A DNA stretch of 64,000 nucleotides from CAJMGO01 sp900557305. Lineage in GTDB: Bacteria > Bacillota_I > Bacilli_A > RF39 > UBA660. The notes under the pieces are model-generated. The model was not told the DNA's origin, ran no database searches, and was given only the letters and a program-made list of their open reading frames with translations. This document shows, one piece after another, positions 1 to 9,075 of this stretch; position 1 is the stretch's first letter, and each line of letters opens with the position of its first letter. The stretch spans positions 29,105-93,104 of the forward strand of contig CAJMGO010000004.1 in NCBI GenBank assembly GCA_905212975.1, in the 5' to 3' direction. Both the position numbers and the translations under genes were made by a program.

Positions 1-410
1 TATATGGCTATTGGACTCCTATATATGGTATAGGAATAATTATAGTTTTAATTATTGATAAGTTTCTTAAAAAATTTAAACTTAGTAGATTTAAATATTT
101 ATTATTATTATTTTTAATATCTAGTATTTTACTTACTTTAATTGAATATTTAGGTGGTATTTTATTAAAAAGTTTATTTAATATAGTTTTATGGGATTAT
201 TCAAATCATAAATTTAATTTTGGAAAGTTTATTTCTCTTAAAATGTTAATTATATGGGGAATTAGTTCATTACTTTTTATTGTTTTTCTAAAAGGAAAAA
301 GTGATAAAATAGTAAAAAAAATACCAAGAATAGTTTCTTGGATATTAATTATATTATTTTTTATAGATTTACTTTTAACTATTTTTATGAAAAGCAAAAT
401 ATTCTTCTAA
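1..410 (+). CDS. CmpB-like putative ABC-transporter type IV membrane protein, 5' truncated
   Basis: An open frame enters from the left edge (codons in phase with position 3) and ends at TAA 408-410. The visible 135 residues begin GYWTPIYGIG and contain EYLGG, LWDYS and a FGKFISLKMLIIWG segment. This pattern is typical of the CmpB family (DUF1113, putative ABC-transporter type IV permease-like proteins). Three to four hydrophobic segments can be seen. The family's function is not well established, so the transport role is inference. The last 36 bases overlap the 3' end of the convergent VanY-type gene. The N-terminal part lies outside the window. Confidence 0.75.
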   Translation, partial: YGYWTPIYGIGIIIVLIIDKFLKKFKLSRFKYLLLLFLISSILLTLIEYLGGILLKSLFNIVLWDYSNHKFNFGKFISLKMLIIWGISSLLFIVFLKGKSDKIVKKIPRIVSWILIILFFIDLLLTIFMKSKIFF

Positions 411-1022
411 TGTTATATTATTTTCATATATATATTTTGATATTTTTCCAACATATCTATAATGCCAAGGCTCATATTTAAATCCAGTTATATATTCTTT
501 ATCTTTAGGATATCTTAATATAAAACCATATTTATAAGCATTTTCTTTTACCCAATTAAATTCAATAGAGTCTCCAAATAAATTATAATCATTATTACTT
601 CCCATTATATCAACAGAAAGCCCTGTTTGATGTTCAGAATGGCCTGGTCTTGCTGAACATTTATCAGCATATTCATATCCTTTTTCTTTTACATAATGTT
701 CATATAATTTTTCCTGATATGAATAACTTCTGTATGCTGATACAGCAATAATTTTATAACCATCTTTAAGAGCAGATTTAGCCATATCTTCAAATGCTAA
801 AGCAGCTTTTTTTTCCATATATTTATCATCAAATGCGTAATTTATATCTAACTTTTTTAAATCAGGAATAAAATTACTTCCAATGCGATTATTTTTATTT
901 ATAAGAGTTGTATAACTTATACTATCAATAGATTTTATATTATGGTAAAAAAGGGGATTAGGAGTTATTTCATCTCCTATAAAAAGTAAGATAAATATAA
1001 TTATAGTTATATATTTTTTCAT
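375..1022 (-). CDS. VanY-type D-alanyl-D-alanine carboxypeptidase (peptidase M15B)
   Basis: A 215-aa protein with an N-terminal hydrophobic signal or anchor (residues 3-16) and an M15B domain over about residues 55-205. The zinc and catalytic set is complete: the SEHQTG motif with H131, D138 in LSVDIM, and EPWH with E184 and H187. The family trims the terminal D-Ala from peptidoglycan stem peptides outside the membrane. It lies 44 nt downstream of a divergent paralogue on the same strand. Its Shine-Dalgarno GGTG sits in the 3' arm of the intervening terminator hairpin, seven T before the ATG. Confidence 0.85.
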   Translation of the reverse strand: MKKYITIIIFILLFIGDEITPNPLFYHNIKSIDSISYTTLINKNNRIGSNFIPDLKKLDINYAFDDKYMEKKAALAFEDMAKSALKDGYKIIAVSAYRSYSYQEKLYEHYVKEKGYEYADKCSARPGHSEHQTGLSVDIMGSNNDYNLFGDSIEFNWVKENAYKYGFILRYPKDKEYITGFKYEPWHYRYVGKISKYIYENNITLEEYFAFHKNS

Positions 1023-1061
1023 AAAAAAACACCACTATATAATATGCTTTAGTGATGTTTT
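1023..1061 (-). terminator. Terminator hairpin between the two VanY-like genes, with the next gene's SD in its 3' arm
   Basis: On the minus strand a 10-bp stem (positions 1059-1050 with 1037-1028, one U-G pair) is followed by seven T and then directly by the ATG of the downstream VanY gene. The 3' arm contains GGTG, the only plausible Shine-Dalgarno for that gene. The structure therefore looks like a terminator of the upstream gene and a ribosome-binding region at the same time. Confidence 0.7.
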
Positions 1062-1066
1062 TGTTT

Positions 1067-1990
1067 CTATTTATTTTCTACATAATATGCATAATATTCA
1101 TCAAAAGTTATATTCTCATCATGTATTTTTTTAGCAGCTTTAACGCCTACATATCTCCAGTGAGCATCATTTGCTTCATATCCTGTTATTTTAACTTTAT
1201 CACTAGGGTATCTTAAAATAAATCCATATTTGTAAGCATTAGCTTTCATCCAAGATAAAATATTTCCTTCTTCATCCAAATTAATATCTATAGAGTATCC
1301 TGATTGATAGTCTGAAAATCCTGGCTTTGAAATAGATGTATCATCATCTTCACCACCTTGGTTATTCCATAGAGCTTCTTGATCAGCATAACTTCTATAA
1401 CTTAATTTTATTAATATATTTAGATTTTCTTCATGAGCATCATTATATAAATCAATAAATGCATTGTAGGCATCTTCTCTTAAGTAATTTGTTCCATAAC
1501 AATACCAATTTTTTACCTCTACTAAATCATCAAATTCAACATTTTCATCTAATTTAGTATGTTTATTTATTAGTATTAATTCTTTATCCTCTACATTTGA
1601 ATTTTTATAATTTTCATAATTTTTTTCATTTTGACCTACATTAACAAGAGCGATAATATTAGAAAGTTTTTCTTTATCATGTTTTTTATAATAATCTAAA
1701 TATGCATCCATATTATTTTCTATAAAATATTTCTCTTTAATTAATTTATATGCGACTGGGTTATAGTCAGCTTTTAAAAGATATTCTATATATTTATCAT
1801 CTAATTTTAGTATTTCAGTTACTTCTTTATCATTATATCCAACTTTTTTTAATTTATAATTATTACTTTGTTTTTTATTATGTATAGAAACAAATACATT
1901 AATTAGAATAATAATAATTATTATTGATACAAGAATACCAATTGCTTTATATAATACATCTTTTTTTATTTTTCTTCTTTTTACTATCAT
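1067..1990 (-). CDS. VanY-like (M15B) membrane-anchored protein, probably catalytically inactive
   Basis: A 307-aa protein with one N-terminal transmembrane segment (about residues 14-35), a lysine-rich linker region, and a C-terminal M15B fold (about 190-305) with YRSYADQ, SIDIN and HWRYVG. Compared by eye with its neighbour, the first zinc-ligand His of SEHQTG is Tyr (SDYQSG, Y228) and the catalytic Glu of EPWH is Asn (NDAH). D235 and H277 remain. ATG 1990 is preceded by AGGTG at good spacing; a GTG nine bases upstream overlaps that SD and is less likely. It could be a wall-binding pseudoenzyme or have altered chemistry. Confidence 0.7.
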   Translation of the reverse strand: MIVKRRKIKKDVLYKAIGILVSIIIIIILINVFVSIHNKKQSNNYKLKKVGYNDKEVTEILKLDDKYIEYLLKADYNPVAYKLIKEKYFIENNMDAYLDYYKKHDKEKLSNIIALVNVGQNEKNYENYKNSNVEDKELILINKHTKLDENVEFDDLVEVKNWYCYGTNYLREDAYNAFIDLYNDAHEENLNILIKLSYRSYADQEALWNNQGGEDDDTSISKPGFSDYQSGYSIDINLDEEGNILSWMKANAYKYGFILRYPSDKVKITGYEANDAHWRYVGVKAAKKIHDENITFDEYYAYYVENK

Positions 1991-2089
1991 ATATTTCACC
2001 TATAATAATTATACTATAAATAAAATAAAAAACAATTCCGAATATATATTTGCATTTTAGTAAATAATATATATATATGGAGGAATTAT

Positions 2090-2599
2090 ATGGAACTTTT
2101 ATTTCTTTGTTTAAAAATATTTTTTGTTAGAATAATAGATGTATCAATGGGAACAGTAGCGACTATATTAACTGTAAAAGGTAAAAAAATTTTAGCAAGT
2201 GTTATAGGATTTATTGAAATACTTTTATGGTTTTTAATAGTGAAAGAAGCACTAAATACAGATGAAACTAGTATTTTAATTGCTATATCATATGCTTTAG
2301 GTTTCGCAACAGGTACATATTTTGGTGGATATATATCAGAAAAATTTATAAGTGGTAATTTTGGTGTACAAGTTATAACTAGTAATAAAAAATTAATAAA
2401 TATATTAAGAAAAGAAGGATTTGGATTAACAGCTATAGATATATTAAGTGAAGATGAAGTAGAAAAATATATGTTATTTATTGAAATAGATAAAACTAAA
2501 TTTATAAATCTTCGAAAAATTATAAAAAAATATGATAAAAATGCCTTTGTTGTAGTTAACGAAACTAAAGAAGTATATAATGGGTATTTTCAAAAATGA
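2090..2599 (+). CDS. UPF0316 family membrane protein (DUF5698/DUF2179)
   Basis: A 169-aa protein. Three hydrophobic segments in the first 90 residues include RIIDVSMGTVATI and the glycine-rich GFATGTYFGGYISEKF. A small soluble C-terminal DUF2179-like domain (about 95-165) starts at GVQVIT. This order matches the UPF0316 family, whose function is unknown. GGAGG lies 7 nt before the ATG. The gene stands alone, divergent from the VanY pair. Confidence 0.8.
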   Translation: MELLFLCLKIFFVRIIDVSMGTVATILTVKGKKILASVIGFIEILLWFLIVKEALNTDETSILIAISYALGFATGTYFGGYISEKFISGNFGVQVITSNKKLINILRKEGFGLTAIDILSEDEVEKYMLFIEIDKTKFINLRKIIKKYDKNAFVVVNETKEVYNGYFQK

Positions 2600-2647
2600 T
2601 ATAGATTTATTTTTAAATTAGTTGTATAATAGTCCTGAAGTGATGGT

Positions 2648-3652
2648 ATGAAGAAGAGAAAGAATAAGAAGAAAATTATAATATTTTTATTTATAATATT
2701 ATTATTGATTTTATATTTAATTATTTTATTTTTAAATTATAAGAATGCAATTAACTTAAAAAGAAAAGCAGATGAAGTGCTAATTACAGTAGATAAAGAT
2801 TTATCTATTACAAAAAAGTATAATGAATGTATTACGAAGAAATACACCGAATCTGATATGACAGATGAAATAAAAAATAAGATAGAAGAAATAGATAAAT
2901 ATATAAAGGAAAATTATGAAGCAAGTGTGTATTATGAAGATATTAATACTGGTTTTAAATATACTTATAATGAAAATACAGTTTACTATGGTGCAAGTTT
3001 GATTAAACTAGTTGAAGCTATGTATATTTTTGATGAAGCAGAAAAGGGTAATATAGATATAAATGATACATTAACGTATACAGCCAAATATAAAAAAGCT
3101 TATAGTGATGGTATGGAAAAGCATAAAATAGGTGATGATGTATCTATAAAAGAATTAATAAGTTATGCTATTATGTATAGTGATAATAGTGCTCATTTTA
3201 TGCTAAGTGATTATATAGGTACTGATAATCTTAAGGCTTATGGTAAAAAATTAGGTGCTAAATATACATTGTATGGAACTGACACTTTTGGTTCACAAAC
3301 AGCATATGATACTAATATATATTTGAAACATGCTAACGAAATAATAGAAAATAGTAAAGAATATGGACCACTTTTAAAACAATATATGATGAATACTTAT
3401 TATAATTCTCTTTATTTAACTGATAAAGATAGCAATAATGTAGCGCATAAATATGGATGGTATAGTTATTATTATCATGATATTGGAATAGTATATGAAA
3501 CAAGACCTTATTATATATCAATTTTAACTTTGCATGGAAATGATGATTATGAAAAAGTTGTTAGAAATATACATAAAAAAGTAAATGAATTACATCATCT
3601 ATATTATAAAAATAGACAACAAGTATGTAAAGATAAAATATATGGTAATTAA
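2648..3652 (+). CDS. Beta-lactamase-fold serine hydrolase, membrane anchored
   Basis: A 334-aa protein with a basic N terminus, one transmembrane helix (about 10-30), a short coiled linker, and an extracytoplasmic class-A-like serine hydrolase domain. The nucleophile motif SLIK (S117-K120), the SDN motif (178-180, in YSDNSAHFML) and a KYG variant of KTG near residue 268 are visible. Family members act on D-Ala-D-Ala peptides or beta-lactams. I see no clear omega-loop Glu, so a peptidoglycan peptidase-like role seems more likely than resistance. A strong terminator follows. Confidence 0.7.
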   Translation: MKKRKNKKKIIIFLFIILLLILYLIILFLNYKNAINLKRKADEVLITVDKDLSITKKYNECITKKYTESDMTDEIKNKIEEIDKYIKENYEASVYYEDINTGFKYTYNENTVYYGASLIKLVEAMYIFDEAEKGNIDINDTLTYTAKYKKAYSDGMEKHKIGDDVSIKELISYAIMYSDNSAHFMLSDYIGTDNLKAYGKKLGAKYTLYGTDTFGSQTAYDTNIYLKHANEIIENSKEYGPLLKQYMMNTYYNSLYLTDKDSNNVAHKYGWYSYYYHDIGIVYETRPYYISILTLHGNDDYEKVVRNIHKKVNELHHLYYKNRQQVCKDKIYGN

Positions 3653-3687
3653 ATTAGTTAAAAATTAAAAGTTAACTAATTTTTTTT
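3651..3687 (+). terminator. Rho-independent terminator
   Basis: A perfect 11-bp stem (3651-3661 with 3672-3682) is followed by a T-run. It lies just after the serine hydrolase gene and before dacF. Confidence 0.85.
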
Positions 3688-3721
3688 AATTTATAACATA
3701 TTCTTTTATTAGAGGTGAATT

Positions 3722-4870
3722 ATGAAGAAAGTATTATGTTTCTTATGTTTGTTTTTTATTGCATTTAGTGTAAAAGCAGAAGAGTCAAAAGTAGATTATA
3801 CTTTAGCTCAAAATGCAGAAAGTGCTATATTGATTGAGGCATCAACTGGTAAAATATTATTTGAAAAAAATTCTCATGAAAAATTATCTCCAGCTTCTAT
3901 GACCAAAATGATGAGTATGCTTCTAGTAATGGAAGCAATAGAAAATGATGTTATAAAATGGGATGATATTATTACTGTATCACAAAGAGCTTCTTCTATG
4001 GGAGGAAGTCAAATACTTCTTGAAGTTGGAGAAAAAATGAGCGTAGAAGATTTATTTAAAGGTGTTGCTGTGGGTAGTGCAAATGATGCTGTTGTAGCAC
4101 TTTCAGAAGCTGTAGCTGGAAGTGTTGAAGAATTTGTAGAAATGATGAATAAAAGGGCAAGTGAATTAGGTTTAACAGATACAAATTTTAAAAATCCACA
4201 TGGACTTGATGAAGTAAATCATTATTCTTCAGCGCATGATATGTCCATTATAGCTCGTGAGTTATTAAAACATGAAAAAGTATTGGAGTTTTCATCAATA
4301 TATGAAGATTATTTAAGAAAAGGTACTGATCGTGAATTTTGGTTAGTTAATACAAATAAACTTGTTAGATTTAATCCTATTGTGGATGGATTAAAAACTG
4401 GTTATACAAAAACTGCAGGATACTGTTTAACAGCTACAGCTAATAAGAATAATATGAGACTTATATCAGTAGTAATGAAAGAACCAGATACTACTACAAG
4501 AAATAGTGAAGTAACAGAAATGTTAGATTATGGATATGCTAAATATAAATTAGAAAAAGTTGTAGATAAAAATGATGTATTAAAAGAAATAAAAATCTCT
4601 AAAGCAAAAGATGAAACTGTAAAGATTGTACCAGTTAATGATGTAAATATAATAATGAATAAATCTACGAAGCTTGGAAATATTACATATGATTTAAATA
4701 TAAATAAAATAACTGTACCCACTAAAAAAGGTACATGTGTTGGAAAATTAAGTATAAAAGAAAACAATAAAATTGTTGATACTATTAATGTAACTATAAA
4801 AGAAGATGTAACTAAAGTAAATATATTTAAACTTTATTTAAGAACATTAAAAGATATTATTACAGGATAA
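3722..4870 (+). CDS. dacF: D-alanyl-D-alanine carboxypeptidase, DacF/PBP5 type (peptidase S11)
   Basis: A 382-aa protein with a cleavable signal peptide (about 1-19, FSVKA). The S11 catalytic triad motifs are all present: SMTK (S59, K62), SAN (119-121) and KTG (225-227). A C-terminal beta domain and an amphipathic end that may hold it to the membrane follow. It removes the terminal D-Ala of pentapeptides and so limits cross-linking. The last codons, LKDIITG and stop, lie inside the terminator hairpin, and that same segment recurs twice downstream. DacF is the closest named relative; the exact paralogue is not certain. Confidence 0.85.
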   Translation: MKKVLCFLCLFFIAFSVKAEESKVDYTLAQNAESAILIEASTGKILFEKNSHEKLSPASMTKMMSMLLVMEAIENDVIKWDDIITVSQRASSMGGSQILLEVGEKMSVEDLFKGVAVGSANDAVVALSEAVAGSVEEFVEMMNKRASELGLTDTNFKNPHGLDEVNHYSSAHDMSIIARELLKHEKVLEFSSIYEDYLRKGTDREFWLVNTNKLVRFNPIVDGLKTGYTKTAGYCLTATANKNNMRLISVVMKEPDTTTRNSEVTEMLDYGYAKYKLEKVVDKNDVLKEIKISKAKDETVKIVPVNDVNIIMNKSTKLGNITYDLNINKITVPTKKGTCVGKLSIKENNKIVDTINVTIKEDVTKVNIFKLYLRTLKDIITG

Positions 4871-4957
4871 TATCTTTTTATAATACTTAGAATATTATTT
4901 TAGATATTTTTATCAATATAATGAATTATATGTTATAATTATATATAGATTAGATAG
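4848..4957 (+). repeat. Direct repeat copy 1: dacF 3' end, terminator and following promoter
   Basis: This copy contains the last dacF codons, a perfect 12-bp hairpin (4849-4860 with 4867-4878, loop TACAGG), then about 80 bp with a TATAAT-like -10 near 4935. About 110 bp are nearly identical to 8338-8450. The hairpin core recurs a third time at 16237-16267. Confidence 0.9.
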
Positions 4958-4983
4958 AATAATTTGAAAGTGAGACTTTTATT

Positions 4984-5637
4984 ATGAAGAAGAAAATAAT
5001 AATCATTACTACTTTGATAATGTTAATATTAATAATTATTATTTTATATACACTATATTATTTTAATTATATTCCACATAAAAAATATACAAATACAGAT
5101 TTTAATATAAAAACTTATAAAAGCAATATTGATAAAGATAATGACGGTATAGATGATCAAACAGATATATTAAATAATGCAAAAAATTATATAGAAAAAA
5201 AGCCTAAATATAGGAGTAAATATTATGAAACAGGTTATCCTGATGATGAATATGGAGTTTGTACTGATGTAGTAGCTTTTGCATTAAAAGATGCTGGATA
5301 TGATTTAATGACCTTAGTAAATGAAGATATCAAAGCCAATAAAGATTTATATGATATAAATGTTATTGATAAAAAAATAGACTTTAGAAGAGTTCAAAAT
5401 TTAAAAATATATTTAGATAATAATGCTATAAGTCTTACTACAGATATAAATAAAATAGATAAGTGGCAAGGTGGAGATATTGTTGTATTTAAAAAACATA
5501 TCGGAATAGTGTCTGATAATAGAAATAAAAAAGGAATAAGTTTCATTATACATCATGCTAGTCCTTATCAAAGATATTATGAAGAAGATATTTTAGAATA
5601 TAGAAAAGATATAGTTGGTCATTATAGAATTAGTTAA
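4984..5637 (+). CDS. DUF1287 family protein, membrane anchored
   Basis: A 217-aa protein with one N-terminal transmembrane helix (5-28) and a DUF1287 domain from about residue 50. The signature GVCTDVV places the presumed nucleophile Cys at 93; KHIGIVSD and HHASPYQR supply His residues. DUF1287 proteins have an NlpC/P60-like papain fold and are thought to act on amide bonds, but no substrate is established. The gene follows repeat copy 1, whose promoter-like segment probably drives it. The start has only a weak SD. Confidence 0.75.
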   Translation: MKKKIIIITTLIMLILIIIILYTLYYFNYIPHKKYTNTDFNIKTYKSNIDKDNDGIDDQTDILNNAKNYIEKKPKYRSKYYETGYPDDEYGVCTDVVAFALKDAGYDLMTLVNEDIKANKDLYDINVIDKKIDFRRVQNLKIYLDNNAISLTTDINKIDKWQGGDIVVFKKHIGIVSDNRNKKGISFIIHHASPYQRYYEEDILEYRKDIVGHYRIS

Positions 5638-5682
5638 GAGTTTTAAAAAAATTAAAAAATAATAAATTGGAGATGGTGATAA

Positions 5683-8232
5683 ATGTATTCTAAAAGAAAA
5701 GAAGATATATTAAAAATTTTGAATAGTAATATTTCTGGATTAGATAGTAAAGAAGCAAATAAAAGATTAAATGATTATGGAAAAAATATTATTTTAAATA
5801 AAAAGAGAAAACCATGGATTTTAAGATTTTTAAAACAATTTAATGATACAATGATTATTATATTATTAGTAGTAGCATTGCTTTTATATTTTTATGGAAT
5901 TTTCTATTCTCATGAGTATACTGATACTATTGTTATTCTTTTTGTAGTTTTTATAAATGCTATTGTTGGATTTGTACAAGAGGAAAAAGCAACATTAATA
6001 TTAAATGATTTAAAAAAATATGAAACTAGTACTTGCAAAATAAAAAGGGATAATAAAATTATTGTAATAAATACTAAAGAATTAGTTCCAGGAGATATAA
6101 TCTATTTAGAATCTGGAGAAACAGTTCCTGCTGATATTAGAATATTATCTTGTGAAAATTTGAAAGTAGATGAATCTACTTTAACCGGAGAAAGTGTTCC
6201 TGTTTTAAAATGTGAAGATGTTTTAGAAGAAAATTTAATTCTTCAAGAACAAAAAAACATGCTATTTTTAGAAACAAGCATTACAAGTGGAAAATGTACT
6301 GGTATAGTTGTAAGTACAGGAAAAAACAGTGAGATAGGCAAGATTGCATTATCACTTAATGAAGTTGATACATTAGAAACACCATTACAATTAAAAATAA
6401 AAGAGCTTTCTAAAAAGATAACAATAATAGTATTTATTATTTTAATATTTATCTTTATTTTAGCTTTAATAAATAAGTATACAATACTTGAAATTATAAT
6501 GCTATGTTCATCTCTTGCAGTAGCTGCTATTCCAGAAGGATTACCAACTGTAATTACAATAACATTGTCCATTGGAATATCTAATTTAGCAAAAAAGAAA
6601 ACAGTGGTAAAACAAATGCAAGCAGTAGAAACACTTGGAGCTATAGACATTATTTGCTCTGATAAAACTGGTACTATAACACAAAATAAAATGACTGTTA
6701 AAGAAGAATATGTGTTAGATGAAAATATGCTTAATTATATATGTGCTCTTTGTAATGATGGCCTTATTTATAAAGATAAATATGTTGGTGATCCTACAGA
6801 AACATGTTTGTATGACTATCTATACAATAAAAAGATTGATCCACTTAAATTAAGAAAAAAATGTAACAGAATATTAGATATACCATTTGATAGTGATAGA
6901 AAGATGTTTACTACCTTAAATAAAATAGATAATGATATATATATATTATGTAAAGGTAGTATGGAATCTTTGATAGAAAAAGTAAATTTAACTAAAAGTG
7001 AGAAAAATGATATTTTAGATAAAGTTAAATGTTTATCTAAAGATGCTCTAAGGACTTTAGGATTTGCTTATAAAAAAATAGATTATATACCAAAAAATAT
7101 TAAAGAGTTAGAAGAAGAGGAAAAAGATTTATCTTTTGCTGGTATTCTAGGAATGATAGATCCGCCTAGAAAAAGTGTTAAGAAAAGTGTCCTTTTATGT
7201 AAAAAAGCTGGAATTAGACCAATTATGATTACAGGAGATTCTATAGATACAGCAACTGCTATTGCCAAAAATGTTGGAATAATAACTAATGATAATGAAG
7301 CAATAATTGGAAGTGAACTTGATAAATATAATGATAATGAATTAAAAGACATAGTAAAAAAATATTCAGTATATGCAAGAGTTAATCCATCACATAAACA
7401 AAGAATAGTTTTTGCTCTTCAAAATAGTGGAAAAATTGTAGCAATGACCGGAGATGGAGTAAATGATGCTCCAGCTATTAAAGATGCTCATGTTGGTGTA
7501 GGAATGGGTATTACTGGTACTGATGTTACAAAGTCAGCTTCTGACATAGTATTAATGGATGATTCTTTTTCAACAATAGTTGTAGCAGTTGAAGAGGGTA
7601 GAAGAATATATAATAATATCAGAAATAATATAGTATTTTCATTATCAAGTAATTTTGCTGAAATATTTACTATTATTATAGGGTTACTTACTAAAAAAAC
7701 AATTTTATTGCCAATTTATATCTTATTTATTGATTTGGTAACAGATTCTATTCCAAGTATATGTTTATCTTTTGAAAAAAGTGAAAATGATATAATGAAT
7801 AAAAAACCAAGAGGTATTGATAAACCATTATTTACATCTTTTATTAAATCTTGTATTGCATCTTCAGCTATAATAGAAACTGTATTTGTAGTTTTTACAT
7901 ATTTTATTAGTTTAAAAAATTATGGACAAGAAACAGCTATGTCTTTAGCGCTTCTTTCAATGGTAATTCAAGAAATTGTTTATTCAATTTCTTGTAGAAA
8001 TCTAAAACAATCAATTATTAAACAAGGAATATTTTCTAATAAACCAATGAACTATGGAATATTATTGATACTTTTAATTGAACTTATAGTGTTTATTACT
8101 CCTATAGGTAAATTAATAAGTATTACATCAATAGATATTAGATTAATTTTAGCTGTATCTATCATAAATTTAATGTCAATATTTATTTATGAATTAATTA
8201 AACCATTATTAGTAAAATGGTTTAAAGATTAA
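5683..8232 (+). CDS. P2A-type cation (probably Ca2+) transporting P-type ATPase
   Basis: An 849-aa protein with the complete P-type layout: actuator TLTGESVP, membrane helix with PEGLP (about 284-288), phosphorylation DKTGT (D327), nucleotide-binding KGSMES, hinge TGDGVNDAPA (589 on), and about ten transmembrane helices. An N-terminal cation ATPase domain and the PEGLP motif are the marks of SERCA/PacL-like pumps, so Ca2+ export is the best guess; Mn2+ is possible. The protein is full length. GGAGATGGTGAT precedes the ATG. Confidence 0.88.
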   Translation: MYSKRKEDILKILNSNISGLDSKEANKRLNDYGKNIILNKKRKPWILRFLKQFNDTMIIILLVVALLLYFYGIFYSHEYTDTIVILFVVFINAIVGFVQEEKATLILNDLKKYETSTCKIKRDNKIIVINTKELVPGDIIYLESGETVPADIRILSCENLKVDESTLTGESVPVLKCEDVLEENLILQEQKNMLFLETSITSGKCTGIVVSTGKNSEIGKIALSLNEVDTLETPLQLKIKELSKKITIIVFIILIFIFILALINKYTILEIIMLCSSLAVAAIPEGLPTVITITLSIGISNLAKKKTVVKQMQAVETLGAIDIICSDKTGTITQNKMTVKEEYVLDENMLNYICALCNDGLIYKDKYVGDPTETCLYDYLYNKKIDPLKLRKKCNRILDIPFDSDRKMFTTLNKIDNDIYILCKGSMESLIEKVNLTKSEKNDILDKVKCLSKDALRTLGFAYKKIDYIPKNIKELEEEEKDLSFAGILGMIDPPRKSVKKSVLLCKKAGIRPIMITGDSIDTATAIAKNVGIITNDNEAIIGSELDKYNDNELKDIVKKYSVYARVNPSHKQRIVFALQNSGKIVAMTGDGVNDAPAIKDAHVGVGMGITGTDVTKSASDIVLMDDSFSTIVVAVEEGRRIYNNIRNNIVFSLSSNFAEIFTIIIGLLTKKTILLPIYILFIDLVTDSIPSICLSFEKSENDIMNKKPRGIDKPLFTSFIKSCIASSAIIETVFVVFTYFISLKNYGQETAMSLALLSMVIQEIVYSISCRNLKQSIIKQGIFSNKPMNYGILLILLIELIVFITPIGKLISITSIDIRLILAVSIINLMSIFIYELIKPLLVKWFKD

Positions 8233-8337
8233 TAATTATCTTTTTAATATTTAAATTAAATTTTATAAAATGAAATATAATTTTTGAATATACTAAAAGA
8301 ATTTTATTCAAAATATGAAAGAATAAGTAATATAAAG

Positions 8338-8450
8338 TAAAAGATATTATTACAGGATAATATCTTTTTATAATACTTAGAATATTAATTTTAGATTTTT
8401 TATCAATATAATGAATTATATAGTATAATTATATATAGTATAGATAGATA
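8338..8450 (+). repeat. Direct repeat copy 2: dacF 3'-end fragment, hairpin and promoter
   Basis: This is a near-copy of 4848-4957, including the perfect 12-bp stem (8339-8350 with 8357-8368). The bases before the hairpin still read VKDIITG-stop in the dacF frame although no dacF precedes it. A -10-like TATAAT near 8432 probably drives the gene at 8479. Confidence 0.9.
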
Positions 8451-8478
8451 AATAGTAATTTGTTTGTTAGGAGGAAAT

Positions 8479-9051
8479 ATGAAAAAGAAAGCAATTATAG
8501 TTTTAATGACCGTTGCACTAATTATAAGTTGCATCATAATATTATTTTTATTAAACAGAAAATACTCATATGAAGATGAGAACACATTGTATTATATAGA
8601 ATTTAAAAACGAAATATTGAGATTTGAAAGATATGATTATTCAACAGGCCAAAATCAAGTTGTCGTTGTTCAAAAAAGTACTGATAAAGGAAAAACTTTT
8701 GAAAATGTAACAAAAGAACCAATAATATTAAGTATGGAACCTAAATTAATTTTTTTAGATAAAAATTTAGGATTTGCAATTGCTAAATCAAACTTAACAA
8801 AGAACAATGATTATATGGGATTTAAAGTAACACAAGATGGTGGCAAAAGTTTTATAAATAGTAAAATAAACTACTATAATCCTAATATTGAAATTTTAAC
8901 GGTGGAATCAACACCATATTTTGAAAATGATGTTTTGAAAGTTAAATGTTCAATTTATCAAGTTAGAGAAGATAAAAATGGATATGAAGATGTAGAATTA
9001 ATATTCATAAGTATTGATAATGGATTAAGTTGGGATTTAGATGACAAATAG
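8479..9051 (+). CDS. Membrane-anchored protein with BNR/Asp-box-like repeats
   Basis: A 190-aa protein with one N-terminal transmembrane helix (about 6-25) and an extracellular part. Three Asp-box-like motifs are visible: STDKGKTF, TQDGGKSF and SIDNGLSW. Such motifs form turns in beta-propeller blades of sialidases and photosystem-assembly-like proteins. Three repeats are too few for a whole propeller, so no enzyme function is claimed. AGGAGG lies 4-9 nt before ATG 8479; a TTG five codons upstream overlaps the SD. It is the first gene of the accessory block. Confidence 0.6.
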   Translation: MKKKAIIVLMTVALIISCIIILFLLNRKYSYEDENTLYYIEFKNEILRFERYDYSTGQNQVVVVQKSTDKGKTFENVTKEPIILSMEPKLIFLDKNLGFAIAKSNLTKNNDYMGFKVTQDGGKSFINSKINYYNPNIEILTVESTPYFENDVLKVKCSIYQVREDKNGYEDVELIFISIDNGLSWDLDDK

Positions 9052-9075
9052 TAATTGTAAAGTGAGGTAAATATT

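Noticed and set aside
206..397. Minus-strand ORF of 63 codons at the left edge
   Set aside because: It is antisense to the CmpB-like frame, which runs unbroken to 410 and has recognisable family motifs.
2648..3652. Beta-lactamase resistance gene
   Set aside because: SxxK and SDN are present, but no clear omega-loop Glu or true KTG was found, so a resistance claim is not supported.
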